DNA from: Orientallactaga sibirica | Lineage: Eukaryota; Chordata; Mammalia; Rodentia; Dipodidae | NCBI GenBank assembly: GCA_036365145.1 | Contig: JAEOAD010000035.1 | Coordinates: 3,898,501-3,962,500, forward strand | DNA length: 64,000 bases | Reading direction: 5' to 3' | Shown: positions 32,967 to 42,255 of the stretch, piece after piece | How the letters are laid out: every line of letters begins with the position of its first letter | How positions within the stretch are numbered: the first letter of the stretch is position 1 | Notes under the pieces: generated by a model | What the model was told of the DNA's origin: nothing | The model's database searches: none | The model's input: only the letters and a program-made list of their open reading frames with translations | Made by a program: the position numbers and the translations under genes

Positions 32967-33184
32967 GAAGGGTTTTTCTTAATTGGTCAGGTTAGTCCAG
33001 CATGAGGAGGAGAAAGGAAGGGGGAAACAGCAGGAAAACCTCAGAAACTGGTCTCATGGTTTCCCCAGGTGAGTAGGGTTGGCCTTATTGCAGACAAGGA
33101 AAGCTGGGAGTTAGAAATCTACTACCAGTTAGGGGTTCCCTCATGCCCAGAGCTCTGTGAACAACCAACATATTCGGTGTGGCT

Positions 33185-33505
33185 TTCCCAGTCACTTTTA
33201 TGATTGCTGTGAACAAACACATGACAAGGAGCCACTTAGGGGAGGAGGGTTCCTTTATAGGTTCAGAAGGGGACAGTCCATCCTGATGGGGAAGGCATGG
33301 CTGCGGGAGAGTGAGCAGCTGCTCACACTGTATCTTAGTCAAGATGTCGAGAGCACACAGGAAGTGGGGCCAGGCCTTGGCACAGTGGCCCACTACCTTC
33401 CAGCTCCTCAAGTTTCCACAATCTTTCCAAACAATGCCACTGGCTATGGACGAACTGTTCAAAGACAAGAGCCCATGGAGGACATGTCAAATATTCAACT
33501 AAGAG
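33185..33505 (-). mobile_element. MaLR (ORR1-like) LTR, antisense, diverged
   Basis: ATGATTGCTGTGAACAAACA, AGCCACTTAGGGGAGGAGGG and CACAATCTTTCCAAACAATG follow the reversed ORR1 order. The 5' end is degraded. Confidence 0.55.
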
Positions 33506-33700
33506 CCGCCAAAGTATGTGGTTGTGAAAACAGGAAGCTTGGGGTTGAACCTTTCCTCACACACTTTGCTGTGTAACTCTGGGCAAGTTGTTTAACCTCT
33601 CCAGACCCTAGTTTTCCTGCTGGTAACCTGGAGGTGGAAATACTAGCCCCGAAGACATTTTTGTCAGCTGTTTAATGAGCAGATCAAAATCTTAGTGAGA
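33506..33700 (+). mobile_element. MIR, sense
   Basis: The diagnostic MIR core is clear: TGTGTAACTCTGGGCAAGTT, GTTTAACCTCTCCAGACCCT, AGTTTTCCTGCTGGTAACC. It is the best-preserved MIR in the window. Confidence 0.8.
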
Positions 33701-33939
33701 TATCTTTTTGCAGGAAAGGGTGGGAGGTTGTGAACTGGGACCAGATGGTGTGAAGTTGGGTTCTGGATGTGTGAAGGACCCTGGGTCTTCATGCCAACTG
33801 TGCCCGTTTGTTTATTTTCTTATAGGCTTACTCTGGACATAGGACATGCTAAGTCCAGTTTCTGCAAGCCTCATGGCTCATGTTTTCAAACTTGGATTTT
33901 TACTTTTTTGTTGTTTGTGAATGTGCATGTGGTGTACAT

Positions 33940-33941
<2 letters not shown>

Positions 33942-33977
<36 letters not shown>
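33942..33977. repeat. (GT)n microsatellite
   Basis: About 18 GT units leading into a reversed B4 element. Confidence 0.95.
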
Positions 33978-33978
<1 letters not shown>

Positions 33979-33989
33979 ATGTATGTGTG

Positions 33990-34262
33990 TTTCACATGTG
34001 TGTGGGTACATGTGTGGGTGGGTGTCAGCCAGTGCATACATGTGTTTCAGTGTAGAGGACAGAGGTAGATATTAGGTATCTTCCTTGATAGCTTTCCACT
34101 TTATTTACTGATTCTGCTAGTCTAGCTAGCCAGCTTGCCCTGGGAACTTATGGGTGGGTCACCATACCCACTGGACATTTATGTGGGTACTGGGACTTTG
34201 AACTCTGGTCATCATGCTTGCACAGCAAGTGCTTTGTCTACTGAGTCATCTAGCCAGCCCAG
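33990..34262 (-). mobile_element. B4-type composite SINE, antisense
   Basis: GT-rich lead, GTGTAGAGGACAGAGGTAGA, a weak B1 centre, GCTTGCACAGCAAGTGCTTT and GAGTCATCTAGCCAGCCC. Confidence 0.7.
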
Positions 34263-34280
34263 TTCCTTTATTTTAAAAAA

Positions 34281-34764
34281 TATTTAGTTAGTTAGTTAAT
34301 GTTATTCCAAGGTATTTTATTTTTGTTGCTATTGAAAATGAGACAATGTTGCTTATTTATTTTTCTGTATCTTTGTCTTTTGCATACAAAAAGGCTACTG
34401 ATTTTTGTGTATTGATCTTATATCCTGCTACTTTGCTGAAGGAGTTAATTACCTTTAAGAGTTTTGAGATGGAGGTTCTCGGGTCACTTATGTATAGAAT
34501 CATGTCGTCTGCAAATAGGGCTAACTTAACTTCTTCCTTTCCAATTTGTATCCCTTTGATTTCTTTCTCCTGTCTTATTGCTTGAGCTAGTACTTCTAGC
34601 ACTATGTTGAAGAGCAGAGGGGAGTGTGGACACCCTGTCTTGTTCCTGATCTCAATGGGAATTCCTTCAGTCTCTCCCCACTAAGTATTACTTGGGCTTT
34701 AGGAGCTTTATATATAGCCTTTATTATGTTGAGATATAAACCATCCATGCCTATTCTCTCCAAT

Positions 34765-34802
<38 letters not shown>

Positions 34803-34976
34803 GTTTTTCGAGGTAGGGTCTCACTCTGGCTCAAGCTGACCTGGAATTCACTATGTAGTCTCAGAGTGGCCACGAACTCTCGGAGATCCTCCTACCTCTG
34901 CCTCCCAAGTGCTGGGATTAAAGGCGTGTGCCACGACTCCCAGCACTCTCTCCAATGTTTTGATCATGAAGTGATA
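34281..34976 (-). mobile_element. L1 ORF2 relic (reverse transcriptase region), antisense
   Basis: On the minus strand the frame reads through the L1 reverse-transcriptase palm: [13 protein letters not shown], then the catalytic [11 protein letters not shown] motif, [20 protein letters not shown] and [10 protein letters not shown]. The frame ends at a stop (34,357) where active L1s continue. No 5' region, endonuclease or tail is present. The right end is interrupted by a B1 at 34,766. It is dead as an element. Confidence 0.93.
34766..34946 (-). mobile_element. B1 SINE inserted in L1, antisense
   Basis: A T run of more than 30, GGTTTTTCGAGGTAGGGTCT and GTGCTGGGATTAAAGGCGTG. A perfect 11-bp TSD (TCTCTCCAATG) of L1 sequence lies at 34,755-34,765 and 34,947-34,957. 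Confidence 0.97.
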
Positions 34977-35152
34977 TTTAAAAAAGGAGAGAAAAAGCAT
35001 GGACATGCCAGAGCATCTTGCCATTGAAAACAAACTTCAGATGTATGCACCACTTTGTACACCTGGCTTTTCATGAGTACTGGGGAGTTGAACCTGGGTT
35101 GCCAGGCTTTACACTCAAGTGCCTTTAACCACTGGGCCATCTCGCCAGGCCC
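34977..35152 (-). mobile_element. tSINE, antisense, tail-truncated
   Basis: GGACATGCCAGAGCATCTTG, AACAAACTTCAGATGTATGC, GTTGAACCTGGGTTGCCAGG and CCACTGGGCCATCTCGCCAG. The A-rich tail is short. It abuts the L1 relic. Confidence 0.85.
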
Positions 35153-35284
35153 TCATACTTCTTTTAATGACTAAGTTGAACATTGCTAATTATTCTTTAT
35201 AGCCTCAGGATCCCTCCCTGCATGCTTTCAGAGTCAGAGAGGTTTAGAAGCCAACATGTCTTTTTTCCTTTTTCTCTCTTATTT

Positions 35285-35362
35285 TTGGTGGTGCTGGAGA
35301 CTGAATTCAGGCCTTTGTACAAGCTAGTCATGTGTTCTCCCACCAAGTTACCCTGACTGCAA
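35285..35362 (-). mobile_element. ID element, antisense, diverged
   Basis: GGTGCTGGAGACTGAATTCA, CTTTGTACAAGCTAGTCATG and CCAAGTTACCCTGACTGC fit a reversed ID. Confidence 0.6.
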
Positions 35363-35452
35363 CCCCCACCAAATACCTTAAACCCCATAAAAGTTAACTG
35401 CTAGTGATATCCACATATGAAATAAAGCTATAGCATGAAGAATACAACATGA

Positions 35453-35591
35453 GGGGCTGGTTAAAGGCTTTTGCTTGCAAAGCCTGTTAGCTCAGGTTCA
35501 ATTCCCCATTATCCAAGCAAAGCCCGCTGCACAAAGTGGCTCATTCATGTGGAGTTCATTTACAGTGGCAAGAGATCCCGGCATGCCCATA

Positions 35592-35639
<48 letters not shown>

Positions 35640-35658
35640 TTACAAATAAACAAAAAAA
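35453..35658 (+). mobile_element. tSINE lacking its A-box region, sense
   Basis: The head reads GGGCTGGTTAAAGGCTTTTG, so about 16 bases containing the A box are absent. B box GGTTCAATTCCCC, body and (CT)n segment are present. TSD-like AAGAATACAACATGA / AAGAATACAATATGA flanks it (35,438-35,452; 35,660-35,674). Confidence 0.9.
35595..35640. repeat. (CT)n then (GT)n within a SINE
   Basis: Expanded CT segment of the tSINE, followed by TGTGTGTGTG. Confidence 0.9.
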
Positions 35659-35933
35659 GAAAGAATACAATATGAAATTTAAAAATAATGTAAAAATAGG
35701 ATTGATAATGGCTTATTTGTAGAAATACCAGTAATAACTGTATCCACTAAGAAGGGATTTTTACAGCAATAGAGTTATGTGCAGACACTGACATTTGACT
35801 ATATAATATTTAATGTCATAAGCAAATGTTAGTAATGTATGATTTTGAAAAGTAGATATTTAACTGCAATATCAAATTATTAATAGGTTTATAAATCTAA
35901 GTGACAGATCACAAATACTTTCCCCCTTCTTTT

Positions 35934-36090
35934 TAAATTGTGGTACAAAACACACAACATGAATTTTACCATCTTAGCCATTTGTGTCAGCTGGGACGTG
36001 TCAAGCACATTTGGGTTGTTGGGGAGCAGATCTCCAGAACTCTCTCATCTTGTAAAATAGAAACATTGTATCCAATTAGAAAGTAGTTTT
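35934..36090 (-). mobile_element. L1M-type 3' fragment, antisense
   Basis: AATTGTGGTACAAAACACAC, CATGAATTTTACCATCTTAG, TCCAGAACTCTCTCATCTTG and AGAAACATTGTATCCAATTA match a phrase common to ancient mammalian L1 3' ends in reverse. Confidence 0.7.
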
Positions 36091-36212
36091 CAGCTGGATG
36101 GGTTGGCACAGGCCTGTAAAAGCAGCACTCAAACCCTACCCAGCGAATATAAAGTGAGTTCAAGGCCAGTTTTTGCAAGAGAAAAAGATTCTGTCTCAAA
36201 ATAAAAAGTGAA
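36091..36212 (+). mobile_element. Old B1, sense
   Basis: GCTGGATGGGTTGGCACAGG, GTGAGTTCAAGGCCAG and TTCTGTCTCAAAATAAAAAG. Diverged B1 with a tail. Confidence 0.7.
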
Positions 36213-36216
36213 AAGA

Positions 36217-36300
36217 GAGCTGAGGGATATGGCTCAGTGCAGAGTGCTTGCTTACTCTGCTTGAGGCTGCAGGTTTAGTCCCACTACCACTAACAAAAAA
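36217..36300 (+). mobile_element. ID element, sense
   Basis: GAGCTGAGGGATATGGCTCA, GCTTGAGGCTGCAGGTTTAG and CCACTAACAAAAAAG. It sits between two old B1s and looks like parts of B4-like composites. Confidence 0.65.
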
Positions 36301-36312
36301 GATGCTACCTAA

Positions 36313-36425
36313 GGACTGGATGTGGCAGGGCGCAGTTACCATCTTAACGCCTGGGAGGCTTCGGCAGGAGGATTGCAAGTTTCAGGCCAGCCTCAGCTAT
36401 ATGATGAGATCCTGTCCCAAAGAAT
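36313..36425 (+). mobile_element. Old B1, sense
   Basis: GGACTGGATGTGGCAGGGCG, GCCTGGGAGGCTTCGGCAGG and GATCCTGTCCCAAAGAATAA. Confidence 0.7.
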
Positions 36426-36510
36426 AAGGTCCCTTATTGTGTGTCCATTCTATAACTGCTTGACATGCACAAGAGCAATAGAAGAATAATTTTAGACTTT
36501 TCTCTTTTTT

Positions 36511-36566
36511 TTGTGGGGGGGAGGGAAACTAAGGATTGAACCTAGAGTTTCATACATGCATGTGTG
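36511..36566 (-). mobile_element. ID fragment, antisense
   Basis: GGGGAGGGAAACTAAGGATT and GAACCTAGAGTTTCATACAT: the 5' part of an ID in reverse only. Confidence 0.45.
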
Positions 36567-36740
36567 AAACACAAACCTTTGTGTTTGTTTATGTTTGTTT
36601 ATTTGTTTTAAGGATGAAATAAAAGTTATGTCCTCTGCTCAGTTTTAGGCTATGTGAAGGGGAGATGAAGATGAAGAAAAGTCTTCAACTTCAGCTTCCT
36701 TTCACCCTCTCATTCTCTGTTTTATTCTGAAGGAGTCTGA

Positions 36741-36921
36741 GCTTACCTTCCAGTGTTGAGAATGACCATGAACTTCTGATCCTCCCGTCTCACATTTCAT
36801 GTGCTGGGGTTGTAGGTGGCCCACTACCATACCTTGTTTGATGGGGTGCTAGGGATTGAACCCAGGGCCTCACATGTGCTTGGTAAGAACTCTACCAACC
36901 GAGCTACAGCCCCAGTCCATG
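36741..36921 (-). mobile_element. B4-like (B1+ID) SINE, antisense
   Basis: A diverged reversed B1 (GAACTTCTGATCCTCCCGTC, TGCTGGGGTTGTAGGTGGCC) joined to a clear reversed ID (GGGATTGAACCCAGGGCCTC, ACCGAGCTACAGCCCCAGTC). Confidence 0.75.
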
Positions 36922-36965
36922 AGAGGAACATCTTCAGTGTTTTCTTTTTTAGCCATCTTTTCTCA

Positions 36966-37027
36966 GTGCTGGAGATTGAACCTATGACCTTGCCTATGCA
37001 CCTTCTGTGGGTCCACATCTTCAGCCT
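36966..37027 (-). mobile_element. ID fragment, antisense
   Basis: GTGCTGGAGATTGAACCTAT and ATGACCTTGCCTATGCACC. Diverged second copy just downstream. Confidence 0.5.
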
Positions 37028-37202
37028 CTTTTCCATCATTTAATGATAGCTCTTTCAGTTTGTATGTCTTTCAAGCACCAGCAACAAACTGTGCTAAGTA
37101 TGGCATTTGTACATACTGGTGAGGCTTAGGGGAGAGCAATATACCCAAGAACAGTCAATTTTAAATATATTTTGTAGTTTTATTGTTTAATAGTTTAATA
37201 GT

Positions 37203-37225
37203 TTGTTTATTTATTTGAGAGAGAG

Positions 37226-37284
<59 letters not shown>

Positions 37285-37432
37285 TAATGGGTACACCAGG
37301 GCCTCCAGCCACTGCAAACAAACTCCAGATGAACCCCTTTGTGCATCTGGCTTACGTGAGTACTGGGGAATTGAACCCTGCTTATTAGGCTTTGCAGGCA
37401 CTTGTCTTAACCACTGGGCCATTTCTCCAGCT
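37203..37432 (-). mobile_element. tSINE with expanded (GA)n, antisense
   Basis: TTTATTTATTTGAGAGAGAG, about 30 GA units (37,217-37,279), CCAGGGCCTCCAGCCACTGC, GGGGAATTGAACCCTGC and CCACTGGGCCATTTCTCCAG. Confidence 0.93.
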
Positions 37433-37649
37433 CAAACAGTCACATTTTAAGTCAACTTGATGTAACAACACAGGCAGTCAATTGTTTTTTACTATTGGAA
37501 GAACCATTCTTATGACTGATTGGCTTCGTGTCATTTTCAGAGCAGGGAAACATCCGTGGAAGGGGGCATGCTCTGGGCCAGCCTCAGGTAAGTGCCGCTA
37601 ATTCATTATTTCTCCTTGTTCCCACTCTCCCCTTTTGCTCAGAACTGTG

Positions 37650-37760
37650 CTTCCCTACCATTTTACCAGTAGAGAAGCTTAGACTTAGAAAGGTTAAGGT
37701 TTAAGGTCACCCAGCTGAGATGTGCCAGAACTGGTGAATCTCTATCTGCATAATCCTAAA
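37650..37760 (-). mobile_element. MIR, antisense
   Basis: CATTTTACCAGTAGAGAAGC, AGAAAGGTTAAGGTTTAAGG, TCACCCAGCTGAGATGTGCC and AGAACTGGTGAATCTCTATC match the reversed MIR core. Confidence 0.75.
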
Positions 37761-37828
37761 GCTGATTTAAAAATTTTCTATTGTTACTTTTTAATGAGGA
37801 TGTTTTATGCCTCAGATGTGATAGTCTC

Positions 37829-38058
37829 TCTCTCTCCTCCTCCTCTTTCTCTCCCCCTTTCTCTCAAATAAATAAACAAATATATATATATGGAGAGAGA
37901 GAGAGAGAATGGGCATGCCAGGGCCTCCAGCCACTGCAAATGAACTCCAGATGCATGTGCCCCCTTGTGCATCTGGCTTATGTGGGTCCTGGCAAGTCAA
38001 ACCAGGATCCTTTGGCTTTGCAGGCAAACACCCTAACCACTAAGCCATCTCTCCAGCC
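37829..38058 (-). mobile_element. tSINE with opposed tails, antisense
   Basis: From 38,058 leftwards it is a normal reversed tSINE (GCCATCTCTCCAGCCC head, CCAGATGCATGTGCCC body, GA-rich segment). The tail should then read TTTATTTATTTG, but the plus strand shows a sense-type tail, CTCCCCCTTTCTCTCAAATA AATAAAC, joined through (TA)n. A perfect 15-bp TSD (CAGATGTGATAGTCT) at 37,814-37,828 and 38,059-38,073 encloses the whole structure. Confidence 0.85.
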
Positions 38059-38073
38059 CAGATGTGATAGTCT

Positions 38074-40205
38074 TCTATGAGAAGATCTTTGGAAAGATCC
38101 TGTTGGTTTTGAGAGTCACAGTCTGCATTATACTCCTCTGGGCCAGAAGATTGTGCGGCCAGACACTCCATGATTCTGCACTGAGCCCATTGCAGGATCT
38201 CCGTTCCCTCTGTCTCCATCAGTAAGGACAGTAGGGTGACAGAGATAATGGGGGTGCTTTATGTTGTCAGGTGATCAGCCAGTGCAGCCCAGGGCAGAGG
38301 AAGCCGGGGCCTAGGGAAAGGCTAGACAAGGCAGTAATACTTTATGGCTTGCTAATGAATTCCATTTTATAGCCTGACTCCTTAAGTTGTCTCTTCCTGT
38401 GATTAATTCTCCTTCCCCAGTCCCCTTGAAGCAGACGGTTGTTGATAGGGAGTGTTCAGTGTTGAATGACTAAAACATACTAATGCATGTTCTCCTTGGC
38501 CAGAGATAACCCTGCTTCAAACATGACGAATGCAACTTTTACAAGAGAAGATACCATCACAATAGCAGCTTGGGTGTAGACAACAGGCACTCACTGCCCA
38601 GCAGCACTTCGCTCTCTCTCTTTCCTCATCATTTTTTTCATGATTTAATATGTCTGTCAGTGTCCCTACCATAAAGTGATTCACTGATGTAAATATACAT
38701 TGATCAATGATTTTCCCCCCTCCAAACTGTTCCACACCTTTTCCTTCCTCAGTTAACAACAAGACAAAGGAACCCTCTTTAAAAATTTTTTTGGATAACT
38801 ATACTGCTTCCATGATTAGATTAGACAGTATTAGAAGTGATTTCTTTGAGGACCAGAGGATATTAGTTCTCTTAGGTGTGTATGTGAGTAGACTCGCTGA
38901 GGCTTAGAAAGAGAAAAAGACTTTCTAGTTAGGATTAAACACTTAATAATTCATCCCAAATTGCCTCAGCCCCAGACTTCTTCATCTGGGCCCAGGCCAC
39001 CGCAATACCCAGAACAAAACCATCAGTCACTGTACAGAGAAAGCTGCAGATAAGGGGCAAGTTTGGCACCTTGGCATGGGCTCATAAGAAATGACCCTAC
39101 ATACATGCCCATTTCAAAATAGAAAAGATGAGCTGACTTTGAGCGAACAGGTTATTTTCGCATTTAACTTTCTCCAACCCTGACAAAGGAACTCTTCTAT
39201 TCTGGCAGGAGGAGATTTTAGTTTAAAGAGCAGTGGGTAATGGGGGAGAGGTCTGTCGCTCTCTCCCAGAACTGATAACCAAATAAAATACTGTTATATT
39301 TTCTGTCTAATAAGCACAAGAAGTTCCATCACTCCCTTGATTAAGCATATTATCCTTCTTCAGAAAGTCAGCTTGATTTATGTAAAAAGTGATTTGGACA
39401 TACTTTCTCCGGCCATGGAGATTTCATAATTCCTGGTGTACGTCTGGAAAATCTCCCCTCATCCTGAGTCCAAACCAAATTAATGTCTTCCAGAATGACC
39501 CTAGGAATTAATGAGGTTTCTGCTGTCAGTTCTACCCATCCAGGGTCAAGTAAATCATTTGCTGGCTCTCGGGCCCCTGTTTCTTTGCTGCCTCTCTGAC
39601 TCCATGTGCAATGATAACAGTGTTGCTGAGGCCTTTGAAATACGACATCACCCACACTCTCCGTCCATCTGCTGGGACATATTTTAGGCTCTGCTTCTCT
39701 TTCTGCTGTAAACTCGCCCTTTAATGGAGCCAGTCACTGCTGATAAATGGGGTATCAATGAAGTCAGGGTACTAGAGGTTTCCCCATTCTTTTCTGCTGA
39801 TGTGAGCTATTTAGATCTCCTCTGACATTACTTAGAATTATCATGTGCCCAGCTCTTTAATTCCCCCACTGGTGTTCTTGGATGAAGACTTGAGTTATAT
39901 ATATATATTTTCTTTTTAGACAAACTGACGTTGGAATGGTAAGATGCTTTCCTGGGGCATCTTTTGTTCTTCCTTCCAGGAATAGTTCTAAACAGCTATG
40001 GGGCTGTTGTAGTTACAGAGTTGATTGGAATAGTCTGGGCTTTTCTTCAACAACCACTGTCTCCCTTGAAGACCTCAACCATGAAATAACTGGAAAGTTT
40101 CAAAAGTTTTGAAGATGACTTATTTAGCAAAACGTTAATGTTCCTTATCCAAGTGCAACTTCATTCTTTACTCTTGTTTCTTTAAATATTTTTATTATTT
40201 AAAAA
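38074..40205. other. Repeat-poor unique block, 2.1 kb
   Basis: No SINE, LTR or LINE is recognisable, only a (TA)6 run at 39,898-39,909. AT-rich clusters with TAAT/ATTA cores occur (38,340-38,410; 39,270-39,400; 39,480-39,520). The 95-codon minus frame at 39,368-39,655 has no recognised domain. This repeat-free length stands out from its surroundings and fits either a preserved non-coding element or chance. Confidence 0.4.
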
Positions 40206-40411
40206 GTATTTTTATTTACTTATTTGGCAGGCGAGAGAGAGAGAGAGAAGAGAGAGAGAATGAATAAGAGTGGTTGCACCAGGACCTAGTGCCACTGCAA
40301 ATGAGCTCCAGACACATGTGCCATTTTGTGCACCTGGCACCAGAAAATTGAACCCAGGCTGTCAGACTTTGCAAGCAGGTACCTTTAACCACTGACCTAT
40401 CTCTCCAGCCT
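40206..40411 (-). mobile_element. tSINE, antisense, diverged
   Basis: TTTATTTACTTATTTGGCAG, GA-rich segment, CACTGCAAATGAGCTCCAGA, AATTGAACCCAGGCTGTC and CCACTGACCTATCTCTCCAG. Confidence 0.9.
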
Positions 40412-40425
40412 CTCTTAAAATGTTT

Positions 40426-40652
40426 CTTTTTAATTTTTTATCTATTTATTTGAGAGAAAGAGGCAGAGAGAGAGAAAGAGGGAGGGAGAGAGAGAGGGAG
40501 AGAATGGGCACGCCAGGGCCTCCAGCCACCACAAATAAACTCCAGATGCATGTGCCACCTTTTGCATTTGGCTTGTGTGGGTTCTGGGGAATCGAACCGA
40601 GGTCCTTTGCCTTTGCAGGCACGTCCCTTAACCTCTAAGCCATCTCTCCAGC
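40426..40652 (-). mobile_element. tSINE, antisense, TSD
   Basis: TTATCTATTTATTTGAGAGA, GGGGAATCGAACCGAGGTCC and AGCCATCTCTCCAG. A perfect 14-bp TSD (CTCTTAAAATGTTT) lies at 40,412-40,425 and 40,653-40,666. It landed at the head end of the older copy at 40,206. Confidence 0.96.
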
Positions 40653-40666
40653 CTCTTAAAATGTTT

Positions 40667-40967
40667 TTAAGTGAAACTGAAAATGGAAGCAATAGTTGTC
40701 TCCCTCCTCTCTAGTCTCCTTGGTTTCATTCATCTTGCATTGTGTGAACGTGTGAGTCGGTTGTAGTCATTAATGTGATTTACTCAGGGCAGGAAATGTC
40801 TTCCCTGGATCGGACCTATGCAGAAGCTCAAGGATCTGTTCTCCTTTTATTCTGCAAAAACAGAAACCCTAAAGTTACTTTAACAACCAGTGGTGACCAT
40901 CCAGCCAAAGGGATAGGATGTGCTCATGCTCCAATGAGTCAGAACAAGTTAGAGTCGCGGGTTTAGT
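40667..40967. other. Unique sequence
   Basis: Nothing recognised. Confidence 0.5.
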
Positions 40968-41170
40968 CAGAGTTTCTCTGACTCCACAGAACCTCACTTT
41001 CCCAGTTATAAAATGGCACAAACACAGGTGCTTCCCTTTCCACAGAGGGTTTGACGGTGCTGTTGCTCGATAACATAAGGCATTAATTATGAGCTAAGCA
41101 CCACTGTTGTTTTAATCACTTTGATCTCCACAGTAATTCTATGAGGCAAATACCATGGCCAGGATATAAG
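40968..41170. mobile_element. Two MIR fragments in opposite orientation
   Basis: 40,968-41,090 reads like a sense MIR core (AACCTCACTTTCCCAGTTAT, AAAATGGCACAAACAC). 41,085-41,170 reads like an antisense MIR end (GAGCTAAGCACCACTGTTGT, CAGTAATTCTATGAGGCAAA). Confidence 0.55.
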
Positions 41171-41270
41171 CATCAATAAAACAACAAGTTGTTACATTTT
41201 GTAGCACTTGCCACCTTAAAAACACCTTTCTACCTTATTTCGGAACCCACTCGTAAACTTTGTTACACAC

Positions 41271-41623
41271 TGTCTTAGTTATTCTTTTTTGTTAGTGTGA
41301 ACAAAATACCCGACAGAAGCAACTTAAGGGAGGAACTATATATTTTGGCTCACAGCTTTAGTTCACCATGGTGGAGACGGCATGACACAGTTCATGGTGA
41401 TAAAAGCCTATCAGAGCATTGACTCATATCTCGCTGGACCAGGCAGTAGAGAGCTGGACAGGAAGCAGGGTGAGGCTGTCACCTTTAAGGCCCTCCCTCT
41501 GGTGATCTCCTTCTGCCAGCAGGACCTTGCCTCTTAAAGGTTCCACAGACTCCCCAGATAGCAAGCTAGGAATCAAATGTTGAAAACATGAGCCTGTAGG
41601 GGACACTCCAGATTCAAACCACA
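41271..41623 (-). mobile_element. MaLR (ORR1-like) LTR, antisense
   Basis: The plus strand runs from TGTCTTAGTTATTC through GTGTGAACAAAATACCCGAC, AAGCAACTTAAGGGAGGAAC, TATTTTGGCTCACAGC and ACTCCAGATTCAAACCACA. It has TG...CA ends and is well preserved; no matching TSD was found. Confidence 0.8.
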
Positions 41624-42114
41624 CTTGTATTATTTCTCTCCTTGGTGTTTAGAAAGAGGCTGGGAAGCATTCTCCAAGTCACACAAACCAGGAAAGGCGA
41701 TGTGGCTTCTTAAAAGAAATAACATGCTTCCCTTAAAAGGGCAGGCTTATAAGATATTTAGATGCCCAATTGTTTTTGGCATAATGCTATGAACTGGTAG
41801 ATAGCTGGAAAAGAGCCCTCCACACCCATCTTTTAGAAAAGCATATGAAGCAGGCAAACAAAAGATCAAACTGAGCTTCGGAGATCCCACTAATTAGGAA
41901 GACCTCCTGTACACATCCAATCTGGAACTTTCCAGATTTCAGATGAGTCAGACCTTTTATTTGTTATCAAGTACTCGGCCTCACTTTCCAGTGACGGTAG
42001 AAGCAAAGAGACTGAGGCAGTGCCACAACCAGTCTGTCCTGCACGTTCCATTAGCCACCATGGGCAGCATCAGGATTTCTAGTGTATCTGACTTATTTTG
42101 GCTACCAACACGAT
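41624..42114. other. Unique sequence
   Basis: A 128-codon plus frame (41,943-42,329) extends into a B4 fragment and has no domain. Nothing else recognised. Confidence 0.45.
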
Positions 42115-42250
42115 TTTTTAAATTTACTTTTTGCATGTGCATAGTATGTATGGTGTGGTGCATGCACATGAATGTGTCGATGTGGCACCCAGGGGAGAAT
42201 GTCAGGTGTCCTGCTCCATCACTCACCCACCTGGTTTACCTTGCTAGAGT
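42115..42250 (-). mobile_element. B4-type fragment, antisense
   Basis: GCATGTGCATAGTATGTATG, AGGGGAGAATGTCAGGTGTC and CTGCTCCATCACTCACCCAC. The head end is missing. Confidence 0.55.
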
Positions 42251-42255
42251 CTTAC

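Noticed and set aside
33157..33576. 139-codon plus-strand frame and 127-codon minus-strand frame
   Set aside because: Both run through a degraded MaLR LTR and into a MIR, so the open length is incidental.
34357..34602. Functional reverse transcriptase gene
   Set aside because: Only a fragment of L1 ORF2 with a premature stop, no endonuclease region and a B1 inserted in the element.
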